The notes: generated from the sequence alone by a model not told the origin. Counted from the first letter of the stretch, positions 1-5,934 are shown. The stretch: DNA of 7,067 bases from Desulfobacula sp. (GCA_029940245.1 JAOZRF010000141.1:1-7067); one strand, 5' to 3'. Program-made: numbers and translations.

Positions 1-189
1 GGCATCATAAATCATCATTTCCGGCAAAAAGGCATCATTGTAAACAAGCCCCGTTTCAAGGTTTTCAACAAGGCGGATATCCCCCTTTGGGCAATCTATG
101 GCCTCCTTTGATGAATCATACATCCGGTTTTGGAAAACAGGGAATCCTTTTGATTCATATAAAAGTTTTATCCTGGCTCCTTGTTCCAT
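1..189 (-). CDS. Partial class I SAM-dependent methyltransferase-like protein, N-terminal 63 codons
   Basis: The reading frame opens with ATG at 189 and runs without a stop off the left edge, so only the N-terminus is present. The peptide starts MEQGARIKLLYESKGFPVFQ and includes a CPKGDIRLVEN stretch, then TGLVYNDAFLPEMMIYDA. A hydrophilic start, a P.GDI.LV block and a G.V.N.AF.P....YD block are what I recall from the N-terminal region of sugar-cluster SAM-dependent methyltransferases, which lies before the SAM-binding fold. The SAM motif itself would be outside the window. Upstream, AAAGGA and GAGAAGGG lie close to the ATG, and an in-frame stop at 253-255 with no ATG, GTG or TTG between supports this start. 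The gene follows the SDR gene in the same direction after about 96 nt and may be the next cistron. Family assignment is moderate and substrate is unknown. Confidence 0.6.
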   Translation of the reverse strand, partial: MEQGARIKLLYESKGFPVFQNRMYDSSKEAIDCPKGDIRLVENLETGLVYNDAFLPEMMIYDA

Positions 190-213
190 CCCTTCTCTAT
201 TTCCTTTAGATAG

Positions 214-240
214 TGCCTGAACGAAAACCTTGTTCAGGCA
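214..240. repeat. Perfect 9-bp inverted repeat (hairpin) in the gap before the partial methyltransferase gene
   Basis: TGCCTGAAC at 214-222 is matched by its exact reverse complement GTTCAGGCA at 232-240, with a 9-nt loop. In minus-strand mRNA it lies between the SDR stop codon and the next start. The bases after it in that direction are not a U tract, so it is not a canonical intrinsic terminator. It could be an mRNA-stabilising or attenuating stem, or a degenerate mobile repeat. On the plus strand it is followed by T-rich sequence. Confidence 0.6.
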
Positions 241-241
241 T

Positions 242-269
242 GGTTTTAAGTTTTAGGATTTAGGTTTTA
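242..269. repeat. Four tandem imperfect heptamers (GGTTTTA type)
   Basis: The 28 bases read GGTTTTA, AGTTTTA, GGATTTA, GGTTTTA in perfect 7-bp register. On the minus strand this is a TAAAACC-type array. It sits directly downstream of the SDR stop codon in the intergenic gap, next to the 214-240 hairpin. No function can be assigned from sequence; it may be a slippage-prone simple repeat. Confidence 0.6.
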
Positions 270-285
270 AGCTCAACTCAAATCA

Positions 286-1122
286 CTAGAAATCCGTTTT
301 AACACCCACCACACAGGCAGGGTCCATAGAATTATCCGGACGCGCCCCAAACCGCAGCAAATCACGTCGCCCGTATTCGTCAGCAATTTTTTCTGCCAGC
401 TGCCGCACTGTAATGGGCACACCAGAGCAGATATTGACGGCCCCCTGCCGGGAACTTAACGCGGCCTGCACAATCATGCGCCCTGCCTCTTTTACATCCA
501 GAAAATCACGAATTTGAGTGCCGCGGGTCAAATCTGCACACTCGCCGGCTGATAATTTTTTGTGCAAAAACGGCACCAGTCTTCTTTCATCCTCACCTTC
601 ACCATACAGATAGAACAGCCGGCACCAGGCAAACTCAACCTGGGCCGCTGAAAAAGACTTTGATAACCCGAGATAGGCTTCTGCCTTTGTCCGGGCATAG
701 AGTGTCAAAGGGTTTAGCGGAGTTTCAATGGAAAGCAGGCCTTTAGTTAAATCATACTCAATGCAGGTACCAATGCCCACAAATCGCCGTACACCAGCCT
801 GCACAGCACCTTGCGCCAGATTAAAGGTTCCTTTAAGGCAATCAAAATTTTTAGGGGATTGCAGATATTTACCCGGCTCTGCATACCATGCAGTATGAAT
901 GATGGTATCAATTCCTTTACAGGCAGAAACCCAGAACCCGACAGGCTCGGCAAACAGGTCCCGTGTCTCAATAACCTTGTCAATCAGGGCGGGATATGTC
1001 GTGAGAATTTTACTTCCCTGCCTTATGATCAATCGTACCAGAATATTTTTCTCTTCCAGGGCACGCAAAACCTGTCTGCCGACAAATCCAGTTGCCCCCG
1101 TGAGCAACACTGATTTTGTCAT
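286..1122 (-). CDS. NAD(P)-dependent epimerase/dehydratase (extended SDR), probable nucleotide-sugar 4-ketoreductase
   Basis: A 278-residue Rossmann-fold protein of the nucleotide-sugar epimerase/dehydratase family. The N-terminal LLTGATGFVG gives the GxxGxxG dinucleotide loop (G9, G12, G15), and IIHTAWYAEPG (about 75-84) matches the usual H.A strand. The SDR catalytic pair is Y142 and K146 in LYARTK, with T119 in GIGTCIEY near the usual Ser/Thr position. RLFYLYGEGE (168-177) and RDFLDVKEAG (205-214) are typical substrate-domain blocks. The start ATG overlaps the stop of the preceding methyltransferase by 4 nt (ATGA), implying translational coupling. In the pathway it is the natural candidate for reducing the C4 ketone after C-methylation, as TylC1-type reductases do for mycarose, but it could instead be an epimerase. 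The C-terminus ends at VVGVKTDF and lacks the LGW.P motif common in the family, so it may be slightly short. Confidence 0.88.
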   Translation of the reverse strand: MTKSVLLTGATGFVGRQVLRALEEKNILVRLIIRQGSKILTTYPALIDKVIETRDLFAEPVGFWVSACKGIDTIIHTAWYAEPGKYLQSPKNFDCLKGTFNLAQGAVQAGVRRFVGIGTCIEYDLTKGLLSIETPLNPLTLYARTKAEAYLGLSKSFSAAQVEFAWCRLFYLYGEGEDERRLVPFLHKKLSAGECADLTRGTQIRDFLDVKEAGRMIVQAALSSRQGAVNICSGVPITVRQLAEKIADEYGRRDLLRFGARPDNSMDPACVVGVKTDF

Positions 1123-2345
1123 TCAACCGCCAGTTTCGGCACTGCTGTCACAAATTGCCCGCCCCTTTGCCGGATGTAAGCCAATTGCCCCATGACCTCG
1201 TTTTTCAGGTTCCACGGCAGGATAAGGACATAATCCGGGTCATCCGCCTTTAGATGGTCTTCAGCAAAAATCGGAATGCGGCTGCCAGGCATGTACTTGC
1301 CCTGTTTTGCCGGATTTTTATCCACCACGTAACTGACCAGATCAGGCCGGACCCCGGCAAAATTCATCATGGTGCTGCCCTTGGCTGCTGCGCCATATGC
1401 AACGACTTTCTTTCCTTTTTGGCGGGCATCCAGCAGGAACAAGAGTAAATCAATCTTGATTTTTTCCGCCTTTTCCTGGAACCCCTGATAAAAACCCAGG
1501 GTATTCATACCGGAGCGATCTTCTTTTTCCTGAAGCACTGCCACTGCCTCTTCAATGGGATTCCGGCCCGTATCGCTGCGCTGGGCATAGATACGCAGAC
1601 TGCCTCCATGAGTTGCCGGCTCTTCCACATCAAAAATATTTAACCCGTTTGCCTTAAAAAGGGTCTGAACATTTGTCAACGAAAGATATGAATAGTGTTC
1701 GTGGTATATGGTATCAAACTGGTTCAGGTCCACCAGATTCAAAAGATGGGGGAACTCAAAGGTTGCAATGCCGGCAGGCTTGAGCAAAATTGAAAACCCG
1801 CGTACAAAATCATTAATATCCGGTACATGGGCCAGCACATTGTTGGCCACGGTCAAATCCGCCTGCCGCCCCTGCCATGCAAGGGATTCTGCTTTCATCA
1901 CACCAAAAAAATCTTCAATGATCTCAATGCCTTTCTTCATGGCTGCCTGTGCTGTGCTGTGGGTGGGTTCAAGACCATAACAGGGGATCGCCCTTTCTTT
2001 GACATATTGAAGCAGATAGCCATCATTGGCAGCAATTTCCGCCACCAGACTTTCACTGGTCAGGCCAAACCTGTTTATCATCTTGTCTACATAGGTTCTG
2101 GCATGGGCAAGCCAGTAAGTTGAAAATGAACTGAAGTAGGCGTATTCTTCTGAAAACATCTCTCCTGCCCCGACAAAATCTTCTGTCTGTACTAACCAGC
2201 AGTTATCACAGAGCATTACCTTTAGCGGAAACCATTTTTCAGGTTCTTGCATGGTCTGGTCTGTAAGATAGGCATTGGAAGGCGGCGAACTGCCAAGGTC
2301 GATAAATTTGTGGGAAAGCGTTGTCCCGCAGTGTCTGCATTTCAT
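1119..2345 (-). CDS. SAM-dependent sugar C-methyltransferase (TylC3/NovU/TcaB9 type)
   Basis: 408 residues with the three-part layout of nucleotide-sugar C-methyltransferases. (1) An N-terminal zinc module has C3, C6, C46 and C49 (CRHC...CDNC). (2) A central SAM-binding Rossmann domain has VAEIAANDGYLLQYV (101-115), the E.x.NDG motif, and ANNVLAHVPD (167-176). (3) A C-terminal domain has VVAYGAAAKGSTMMNF (314-329) and VVDKNPAKQG (340-349). The motif IYHEHYSYLS (213-222) matches the catalytic YHEH motif of TcaB9. As I recall, TcaB9 active-site residues are Y76, H181, Y222, E224 and H225; here Y68, H173, Y214, E216 and H217 fall at a constant offset of 8. Members add a methyl group to C3 or C5 of 4-keto sugars. 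The ATG shares one base with the epimerase stop (TAATG), with AAAGGA about 11 nt upstream. The likely substrate here is a CDP-4-keto-6-deoxyhexose (inferred), giving a branched sugar. Confidence 0.93.
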   Translation of the reverse strand: MKCRHCGTTLSHKFIDLGSSPPSNAYLTDQTMQEPEKWFPLKVMLCDNCWLVQTEDFVGAGEMFSEEYAYFSSFSTYWLAHARTYVDKMINRFGLTSESLVAEIAANDGYLLQYVKERAIPCYGLEPTHSTAQAAMKKGIEIIEDFFGVMKAESLAWQGRQADLTVANNVLAHVPDINDFVRGFSILLKPAGIATFEFPHLLNLVDLNQFDTIYHEHYSYLSLTNVQTLFKANGLNIFDVEEPATHGGSLRIYAQRSDTGRNPIEEAVAVLQEKEDRSGMNTLGFYQGFQEKAEKIKIDLLLFLLDARQKGKKVVAYGAAAKGSTMMNFAGVRPDLVSYVVDKNPAKQGKYMPGSRIPIFAEDHLKADDPDYVLILPWNLKNEVMGQLAYIRQRGGQFVTAVPKLAVE

Positions 2346-2998
2346 TAAATTTTAATTCCTTTAAATTGTGATGTCAGCAACCCATGGCCGCGATCACGGT
2401 CTGACATTTCAACAACCTCCAAAGGCCAGTCAATGGCAAGCAAAGGATCCAGTGCATTGAGCGCTGCTTCTGAATCAGGTGCGTAAAAACCAGAATGCAG
2501 ATACAGCATCTGGCAGTCTTTTGTCATTGTCTGGAACCCATGGGCAAACCCTTCAGGGACATAAAGGCTGGATGGAGTCTCAGCACTGAGACGTTCCCCA
2601 TGCCATTGCAGAAAAGTCGGGGAGCCTGACCGAATATCCACCACCACATCAAAGACGTCTCCCTGGATACAGGTTACAATCCTGGTTTCCGTACAGGGCG
2701 GTATTTGATAGTGCATACCACGAATCGCCCCCTTCTGCCGGGTCAACGTATGATTCATCTGGGTGATGGGCTTTGTCAACCCGATCTCTTTAAATTCACC
2801 GGCACAGAAAAAACGACTGAAAAAACCCCGGTGATCTGCAATTGGTTTTCGATCCACTCGGTACAGGCCTGCCAGCCGTGTTTCCATCATATTAAAGCGT
2901 AAACTCATCTGCAAACCCGTCCTTGTCTTTGTTTTTATACCAACAGGAAACTTATATTGCATAAAGCCCTTGTAATCAAGAAAAACATTCAGGGTCAT
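2345..2998 (-). CDS. dTDP-4-dehydrorhamnose 3,5-epimerase (RmlC/RfbC) family protein, probable CDP-4-keto-6-deoxyhexose epimerase
   Basis: A cupin-fold sugar epimerase. Family hallmarks are LAGLYRV, DHRGFFSRFFCAGEF, the catalytic-His block GAIRGMHYQ, IQGDVFDVVVDIR, SLYVPEGFAHGF, MLYLHSGFYAPDSE and LDPLLAIDWPL. It epimerises 4-keto-6-deoxy sugars at C3 and/or C5; in this CDP-glucose operon the substrate is more likely CDP-linked than dTDP-linked (inferred). Two starts are possible. ATG at 2998 has a well-placed AGAGG five bases upstream and gives 217 residues, but the first 30 do not look like the family. ATG at 2908 (MSLRFNMMETRLAG) has AAGGA 11 nt upstream and gives 187 residues, the usual size. 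I list the longer form on ribosome-site grounds; homology favours the shorter. A GTG further up at 3004 lies inside the Shine-Dalgarno region and is unlikely. The stop shares one base with the next gene. In ETRIVTC an Arg sits near where a Lys is usual. Confidence 0.9.
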   Translation of the reverse strand: MTLNVFLDYKGFMQYKFPVGIKTKTRTGLQMSLRFNMMETRLAGLYRVDRKPIADHRGFFSRFFCAGEFKEIGLTKPITQMNHTLTRQKGAIRGMHYQIPPCTETRIVTCIQGDVFDVVVDIRSGSPTFLQWHGERLSAETPSSLYVPEGFAHGFQTMTKDCQMLYLHSGFYAPDSEAALNALDPLLAIDWPLEVVEMSDRDRGHGLLTSQFKGIKI

Positions 2999-3003
2999 TA
3001 CCA

Positions 3004-3008
3004 CCTCT
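3004..3008 (-). promoter_or_regulatory. Ribosome-binding site for the epimerase gene (long form)
   Basis: On the minus strand AGAGG lies 5 nt before the ATG at 2998, good Shine-Dalgarno spacing. The competing site is AAGGA at 2920-2924, 11 nt before the ATG at 2908. The first supports the longer protein. Confidence 0.5.
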
Positions 3009-3012
3009 TAAG

Positions 3013-3034
3013 TCAACTATGCAAGCCTGACCCC
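3013..3034 (-). repeat. GGGGTCAGGCTT-type repeat copy across the rfbG stop codon
   Basis: Read on the minus strand this begins GGGGTCAGGCTTGCATAG. Its first 12 bases are identical to those of the right arm of the hairpin at 5935-5994 (read 5995 to 5984), and 17 of 22 bases match over the longer stretch. It encodes the last residues of RfbG (GVRLA) and the TAG stop, so a dispersed repeat appears to have been co-opted as the 3' end of a gene. The mobile-element interpretation is inference. Confidence 0.5.
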
Positions 3035-4087
3035 GATATGTTTTTGGATCTGGGAGAGGGTGAAATCGTGCATATTGCCTTTCTTTTGCCAAGTCTTGTA
3101 CCAGTGAAGGGTTTCATCAAGTGCCTGTTCAAGTCCCCATCTGGGCTGCCATTTTAGCTGTGCCCTGGCCTTGGAGCAATCCAGTTTCAGATAATGGGCT
3201 TCGTGGGGATGCTCACCTTTTAACGGCTGCCATTCTGCCCCATTGCCCCATTTTTTAATCATGATATCTGCCAGAGTTGAAACAGGTTGCGCATCATCAT
3301 CACCAGGGCCAAAATTCCACCCTTGTGCATAGGCTTCAGGATCAGCAACCAGTTGCCGGCAAAGCATCAGATACCCTGCCAGCGGCTCCAGCACATGCTG
3401 CCAGGGCCGTGTTGCATTGGGGTTGCGCACCATAAGGACTTTTTTTCCCATAAAGGCCCGCATGGCATCGGGAATGATACGATCGCCTGCCCAGTCCCCT
3501 CCGCCGATCACATTGCCGGTACGGGCCGTTGCCAGGGCAATGCCGGCCCGCTGCAAAAATGATCTTCGATAGGCTGATGAAACCAGTTCAGCACACCCTT
3601 TGCTGCTGCTGTAAGGGTCGTGACCGCCCATGGGTTCATTCTCACGATACCCCCAGGGCCATTCATTGTTTTCATAACATTTGTCCGTGGTAATATTCAG
3701 CACGGCCTTTACACCGGGACTATTGCGCACGGCCTCCAGCATGTTGACCGTTCCCATGACATTGGTGCTGTAAGTCAGAACCGGATCTATATATGCATCA
3801 CGAACCAAAGGCTGTGCTGCCATGTGGATGACAATTTCCGGTGCGGCTTTCTGCATGCTGTCTATGAAAAAAGGCAGATCCCGGATATCGCCGAAAATGC
3901 TTTGCTCCAATGCTTTTTTGACATTTGCAACTTCAAACATGGACGGTTTTGTGGGCGGTTCCAGGGCATATCCTGTCACCTTTGCTCCCATCAGTTTCAG
4001 CCATAAACAAAGCCAGCTTCCCTTAAAGCCGGTATGACCCGTCATAAAGACCTTGCGGCCTTTCCAGAATAATTGTTCTATCACCAT
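3017..4087 (-). CDS. rfbG: CDP-glucose 4,6-dehydratase
   Basis: 356 residues, the usual size for RfbG/DdhB, which converts CDP-glucose to CDP-4-keto-6-deoxyglucose with tightly bound NAD+. The nucleotide loop is MTGHTGFKGSWLCLWL (15-30), the GHTGFKG variant typical of this subfamily. Other diagnostic blocks are HMAAQPLVRDAY (88-99), NITTDKCYEN (131-140) with the active-site T-D-K, and HDPYSSSKGCAEL (156-168) with catalytic Y159 and K163. ARTGNVIGGGDWAGDRIIPD (188-207) and RPWQHVLEPLAGYL (227-240) complete the match. The start codon lies one base after the rfbF stop, with no strong Shine-Dalgarno of its own, so translational coupling is likely. The last few residues (GVRLA) come from a GGGGTCAGGCTT-type repeat. 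The catalytic core is complete and the enzyme should be active. Confidence 0.97.
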   Translation of the reverse strand: MVIEQLFWKGRKVFMTGHTGFKGSWLCLWLKLMGAKVTGYALEPPTKPSMFEVANVKKALEQSIFGDIRDLPFFIDSMQKAAPEIVIHMAAQPLVRDAYIDPVLTYSTNVMGTVNMLEAVRNSPGVKAVLNITTDKCYENNEWPWGYRENEPMGGHDPYSSSKGCAELVSSAYRRSFLQRAGIALATARTGNVIGGGDWAGDRIIPDAMRAFMGKKVLMVRNPNATRPWQHVLEPLAGYLMLCRQLVADPEAYAQGWNFGPGDDDAQPVSTLADIMIKKWGNGAEWQPLKGEHPHEAHYLKLDCSKARAQLKWQPRWGLEQALDETLHWYKTWQKKGNMHDFTLSQIQKHIGVRLA

Positions 4088-4088
4088 A

Positions 4089-4862
4089 TCACCATATTTT
4101 CCAGGGCGCCCGGCCCTTTGCCCAAAGTGCTTCTAACAGATTTTTATCCCTTAAGGTATCCATGGGGTGCCAGAATCCATCGTGTTTGTGTGCCATCAGC
4201 TCACCATCTGCTGCAAGCCCGGCCAAAGGCTCTCCTTCCCAGGAGGTAGTGTCATCAACAATCCGGAAGATGACCTTTGGTGACAATACAAAATAGCCGC
4301 CATTAATCCAACTGCCATCACCCTCAGGCTTTTCTTGAAAATGTTCAACCATATCATCATCATTGATCTTTACCGCACCATACCGTCCGGGTGGCCGTGT
4401 GGCCGTGAGGGTGGCCTGCTTTCCATGTGCTTTGCGAAATTTAATAAGTTTTGTAATATCAATATTACTGAGCCCGTCACCATAGGTCAAACAAAACGAA
4501 TCTTCATCCTTAACATACTCAAATACCCGCTTGAGCCGTCCCCCTGTCAAACTTTTTTCACCCGTGTCAACCAATGTAACCGTCCATGGTTCTGCATGAT
4601 TCTGATGTATTTTTCGGGTGTTGTCTTTCATGGAAAAGGTAACATCAGACATGTGCAGAAAATAATTGGCAAAATACTCTTTGATGATATACCCTTTGTA
4701 TCCGCAACAGATGACAAAATCGTTTACACCATGGGCCGAGTAAATTTTCATTATATGCCAGAGGATCGGCTTGTTCCCGATTTCCACCATTGGTTTTGGC
4801 TTTAGATCTGTTTCTTCGCTCAGCCGTGTGCCCAGGCCACCGGCCAGAATGACTGCTTTCAT
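4089..4862 (-). CDS. rfbF: Glucose-1-phosphate cytidylyltransferase
   Basis: 257 residues, which I recall as the length of Salmonella RfbF. It makes CDP-glucose and pyrophosphate from CTP and glucose-1-phosphate and commits carbon to the CDP-deoxyhexose branch. The nucleotide-binding signature is LAGGLGTRLSEET (6-18), followed by KPKPMVEIGNKPILWHIMKI (21-40). LTYGDGLSNID (125-135) carries the metal-binding Asp (D129); FQEKPEGDGSWINGGYFV (175-192) and FWHPMDTLRDK (230-240) are sugar-binding blocks specific to cytidylyltransferases rather than RmlA or GalU. The ATG at 4862 has AAGGA at 4870-4874, 7 nt upstream. It is the first biosynthetic gene of the operon; the lipoprotein gene ends 77 bases upstream. 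The stop TGA is separated by one base from rfbG, within an 8-bp tandem repeat. Confidence 0.97.
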   Translation of the reverse strand: MKAVILAGGLGTRLSEETDLKPKPMVEIGNKPILWHIMKIYSAHGVNDFVICCGYKGYIIKEYFANYFLHMSDVTFSMKDNTRKIHQNHAEPWTVTLVDTGEKSLTGGRLKRVFEYVKDEDSFCLTYGDGLSNIDITKLIKFRKAHGKQATLTATRPPGRYGAVKINDDDMVEHFQEKPEGDGSWINGGYFVLSPKVIFRIVDDTTSWEGEPLAGLAADGELMAHKHDGFWHPMDTLRDKNLLEALWAKGRAPWKIW

Positions 4863-4938
4863 GAATACATCCTTGTCTTAAAAGTCAACAAAAGCATGGC
4901 TCCGCCCCTTTGATTACAGAACACATGCCTTGCAATGG

Positions 4939-4944
4939 ATTATA
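4939..4944 (-). promoter_or_regulatory. Candidate -10 element for the rfbF operon
   Basis: A perfect TATAAT on the minus strand overlaps the stop codon of the lipoprotein gene, about 77 nt before the rfbF start. No convincing -35 hexamer lies 16-18 bases upstream (the 17-bp spacing gives CATAGA), so this is weak. The operon may instead, or also, be read through from the lipoprotein promoter. Confidence 0.25.
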
Positions 4945-5815
4945 AAAAAGACCCAATCTTTTCTATGATTTTTTTACCCGTTCTCATCATCAAATTTTCT
5001 TTCTCGCCTGTTGCAGGCTTTTCACCGGCACCAAAACCGGTCTTTACTTTTTCAAGCCATTGGTCTGAAAAAGATTCAACTGCCAGTTTCTGGGTTTTTG
5101 TAAGCCGCAGCCCTTGAGGAGGGGATGTGTCTTGTAAAGGAATGCCACAGGTCATGACAAGACTGATTCGCTTGTTTTTTTCAATGGGGTAATAGGCCCC
5201 GATCCCGGCCACCCAGTCTCCCTTAAACTCACCGGAAAAAACCGTCCAGCTCACAGGCCGTTTCCTGTTTCCCGCCTTTCCTTTCTCAAAAACAAAAAAA
5301 GGGTCATTAACAGGATAGTCAACGGGATCAAACTGCCTGGAAAAAGCCTCCTGAACCGTCATATTCAAATACACGGGACCTTCCCCCTGGAAAGCAAGCG
5401 TCTGTATTCTCACATCTTCAAACCCTGAAACCTGATTGCTGACCAGGGCAAAGCCTGCCGGTAGTGCCAGGATCCGGTCAAACACATAAATTTCATTGCC
5501 TTTGACCTCTGCCATTACCACAGGCTGCACATTTTTTTGTTCAGCCCCGGGAGGCGTATGGGTCCAGCCCCTGGAAAAAAGACAATTATTATAGGACGTG
5601 TTAAACACTTCAAGGTTTATCTTTGCCCCCGTGACGGTTGCCTGCCGGCTCACCTCTTCCGCAATCCTCCGGCATTCATTATGATCCAGATCAAAATCAA
5701 CCTGGCTGTTCCCGGATTTATACCACATTTTACTGGAACCACACCCAGACACCCAAAGCGCCATCCCGCAAAGAAGAAAAATCTGCCAGATGATCTTACC
5801 CCATTTTTTATTCAT
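4940..5815 (-). CDS. Predicted lipoprotein of unknown function
   Basis: I do not recognise a named family. From ATG 5815 the protein has 291 residues. It opens with a lipoprotein signal: MNKKWGKII, a hydrophobic stretch and lipobox VSGC, with C25 as the acylated cysteine. The next residue is Gly, not Asp, which would favour outer-membrane sorting. Residues about 30-85 (WYKSGNSQVDFDLDHNECRR ... NNCLFSRGW) resemble a small module seen in many short proteobacterial lipoproteins, W.K.G.....F..D..EC then C...RGW, with C48 and C78 as possible disulfide partners. The remaining roughly 200 residues look like a soluble, beta-rich domain with no motif I can name. An alternative ATG at 5827 adds four residues but has AAGG directly against it; the 5815 start has GGACGG a few bases and AAGGA 11 bases upstream. 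It lies upstream of rfbF in the same direction. A role in polysaccharide export is possible but unsupported. Confidence 0.8.
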   Translation of the reverse strand: MNKKWGKIIWQIFLLCGMALWVSGCGSSKMWYKSGNSQVDFDLDHNECRRIAEEVSRQATVTGAKINLEVFNTSYNNCLFSRGWTHTPPGAEQKNVQPVVMAEVKGNEIYVFDRILALPAGFALVSNQVSGFEDVRIQTLAFQGEGPVYLNMTVQEAFSRQFDPVDYPVNDPFFVFEKGKAGNRKRPVSWTVFSGEFKGDWVAGIGAYYPIEKNKRISLVMTCGIPLQDTSPPQGLRLTKTQKLAVESFSDQWLEKVKTGFGAGEKPATGEKENLMMRTGKKIIEKIGSFL

Positions 5816-5852
5816 ATTCCGTCCCATCCTTAAATCCCATTCTTAAATTTTC

Positions 5853-5881
5853 TTGACTCTTAATACCATTTCAATTATTAG
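5853..5881 (+). promoter_or_regulatory. Candidate sigma-70-type promoter for the sugar-phosphate transferase gene
   Basis: TTGACT at 5853-5858 is followed after 17 bp by TATTAG at 5876-5881 (5/6 and 4/6 matches to consensus). A separate perfect TATAAT lies at 5900-5905 on the same strand but lacks a good -35. Either would give a 5' leader containing the large hairpin at 5935-5994. Confidence 0.35.
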
Positions 5882-5888
5882 TCTGCAA
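5860..5888 (-). promoter_or_regulatory. Candidate promoter for the lipoprotein gene, overlapping the divergent promoter
   Basis: On the minus strand TTGCAG (5883-5888) and TATTAA (5860-5865) are spaced by 17 bp, with 3/6 and 4/6 matches to the sigma-70 hexamers. They would start transcription about 40 nt before the lipoprotein ATG. The two divergent candidates overlap almost completely, so only one may fire at a time. Confidence 0.3.
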
Positions 5889-5913
5889 AGTAAATATTTT
5901 ATAATTTAACTTT

Positions 5914-5933
5914 TAACGATACAGTAACGATAC
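5914..5933. repeat. 9-bp direct repeat at 11-bp period, possible operator
   Basis: TAACGATAC at 5914-5922 recurs exactly at 5925-5933, separated by AG. An 11-bp period places both copies on the same helix face, as in tandem half-sites for response-regulator-type proteins. It lies between the candidate plus-strand promoters and the large hairpin. No regulator can be named. Confidence 0.5.
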
Positions 5934-5934
5934 C

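Noticed and set aside
3004..3004. GTG start for the epimerase at 3004
   Set aside because: The codon overlaps the AGAGGTGG ribosome-binding region that serves the ATG at 2998.
3620..4006. Plus-strand open frame of 128 codons inside rfbG, and a similar one of 156 codons inside rfbF (4335-4805)
   Set aside because: Both are antisense to well-conserved genes, lack recognisable domains and look like codon-bias shadows.
4863..4939. Possible intrinsic terminator between the lipoprotein gene and rfbF
   Set aside because: Only a 7-bp stem with a bulge and a loop of about 25 nt (AAGGCATG with CATGCTT) can be drawn, and the trailing T-rich sequence is interrupted. Too weak to call.
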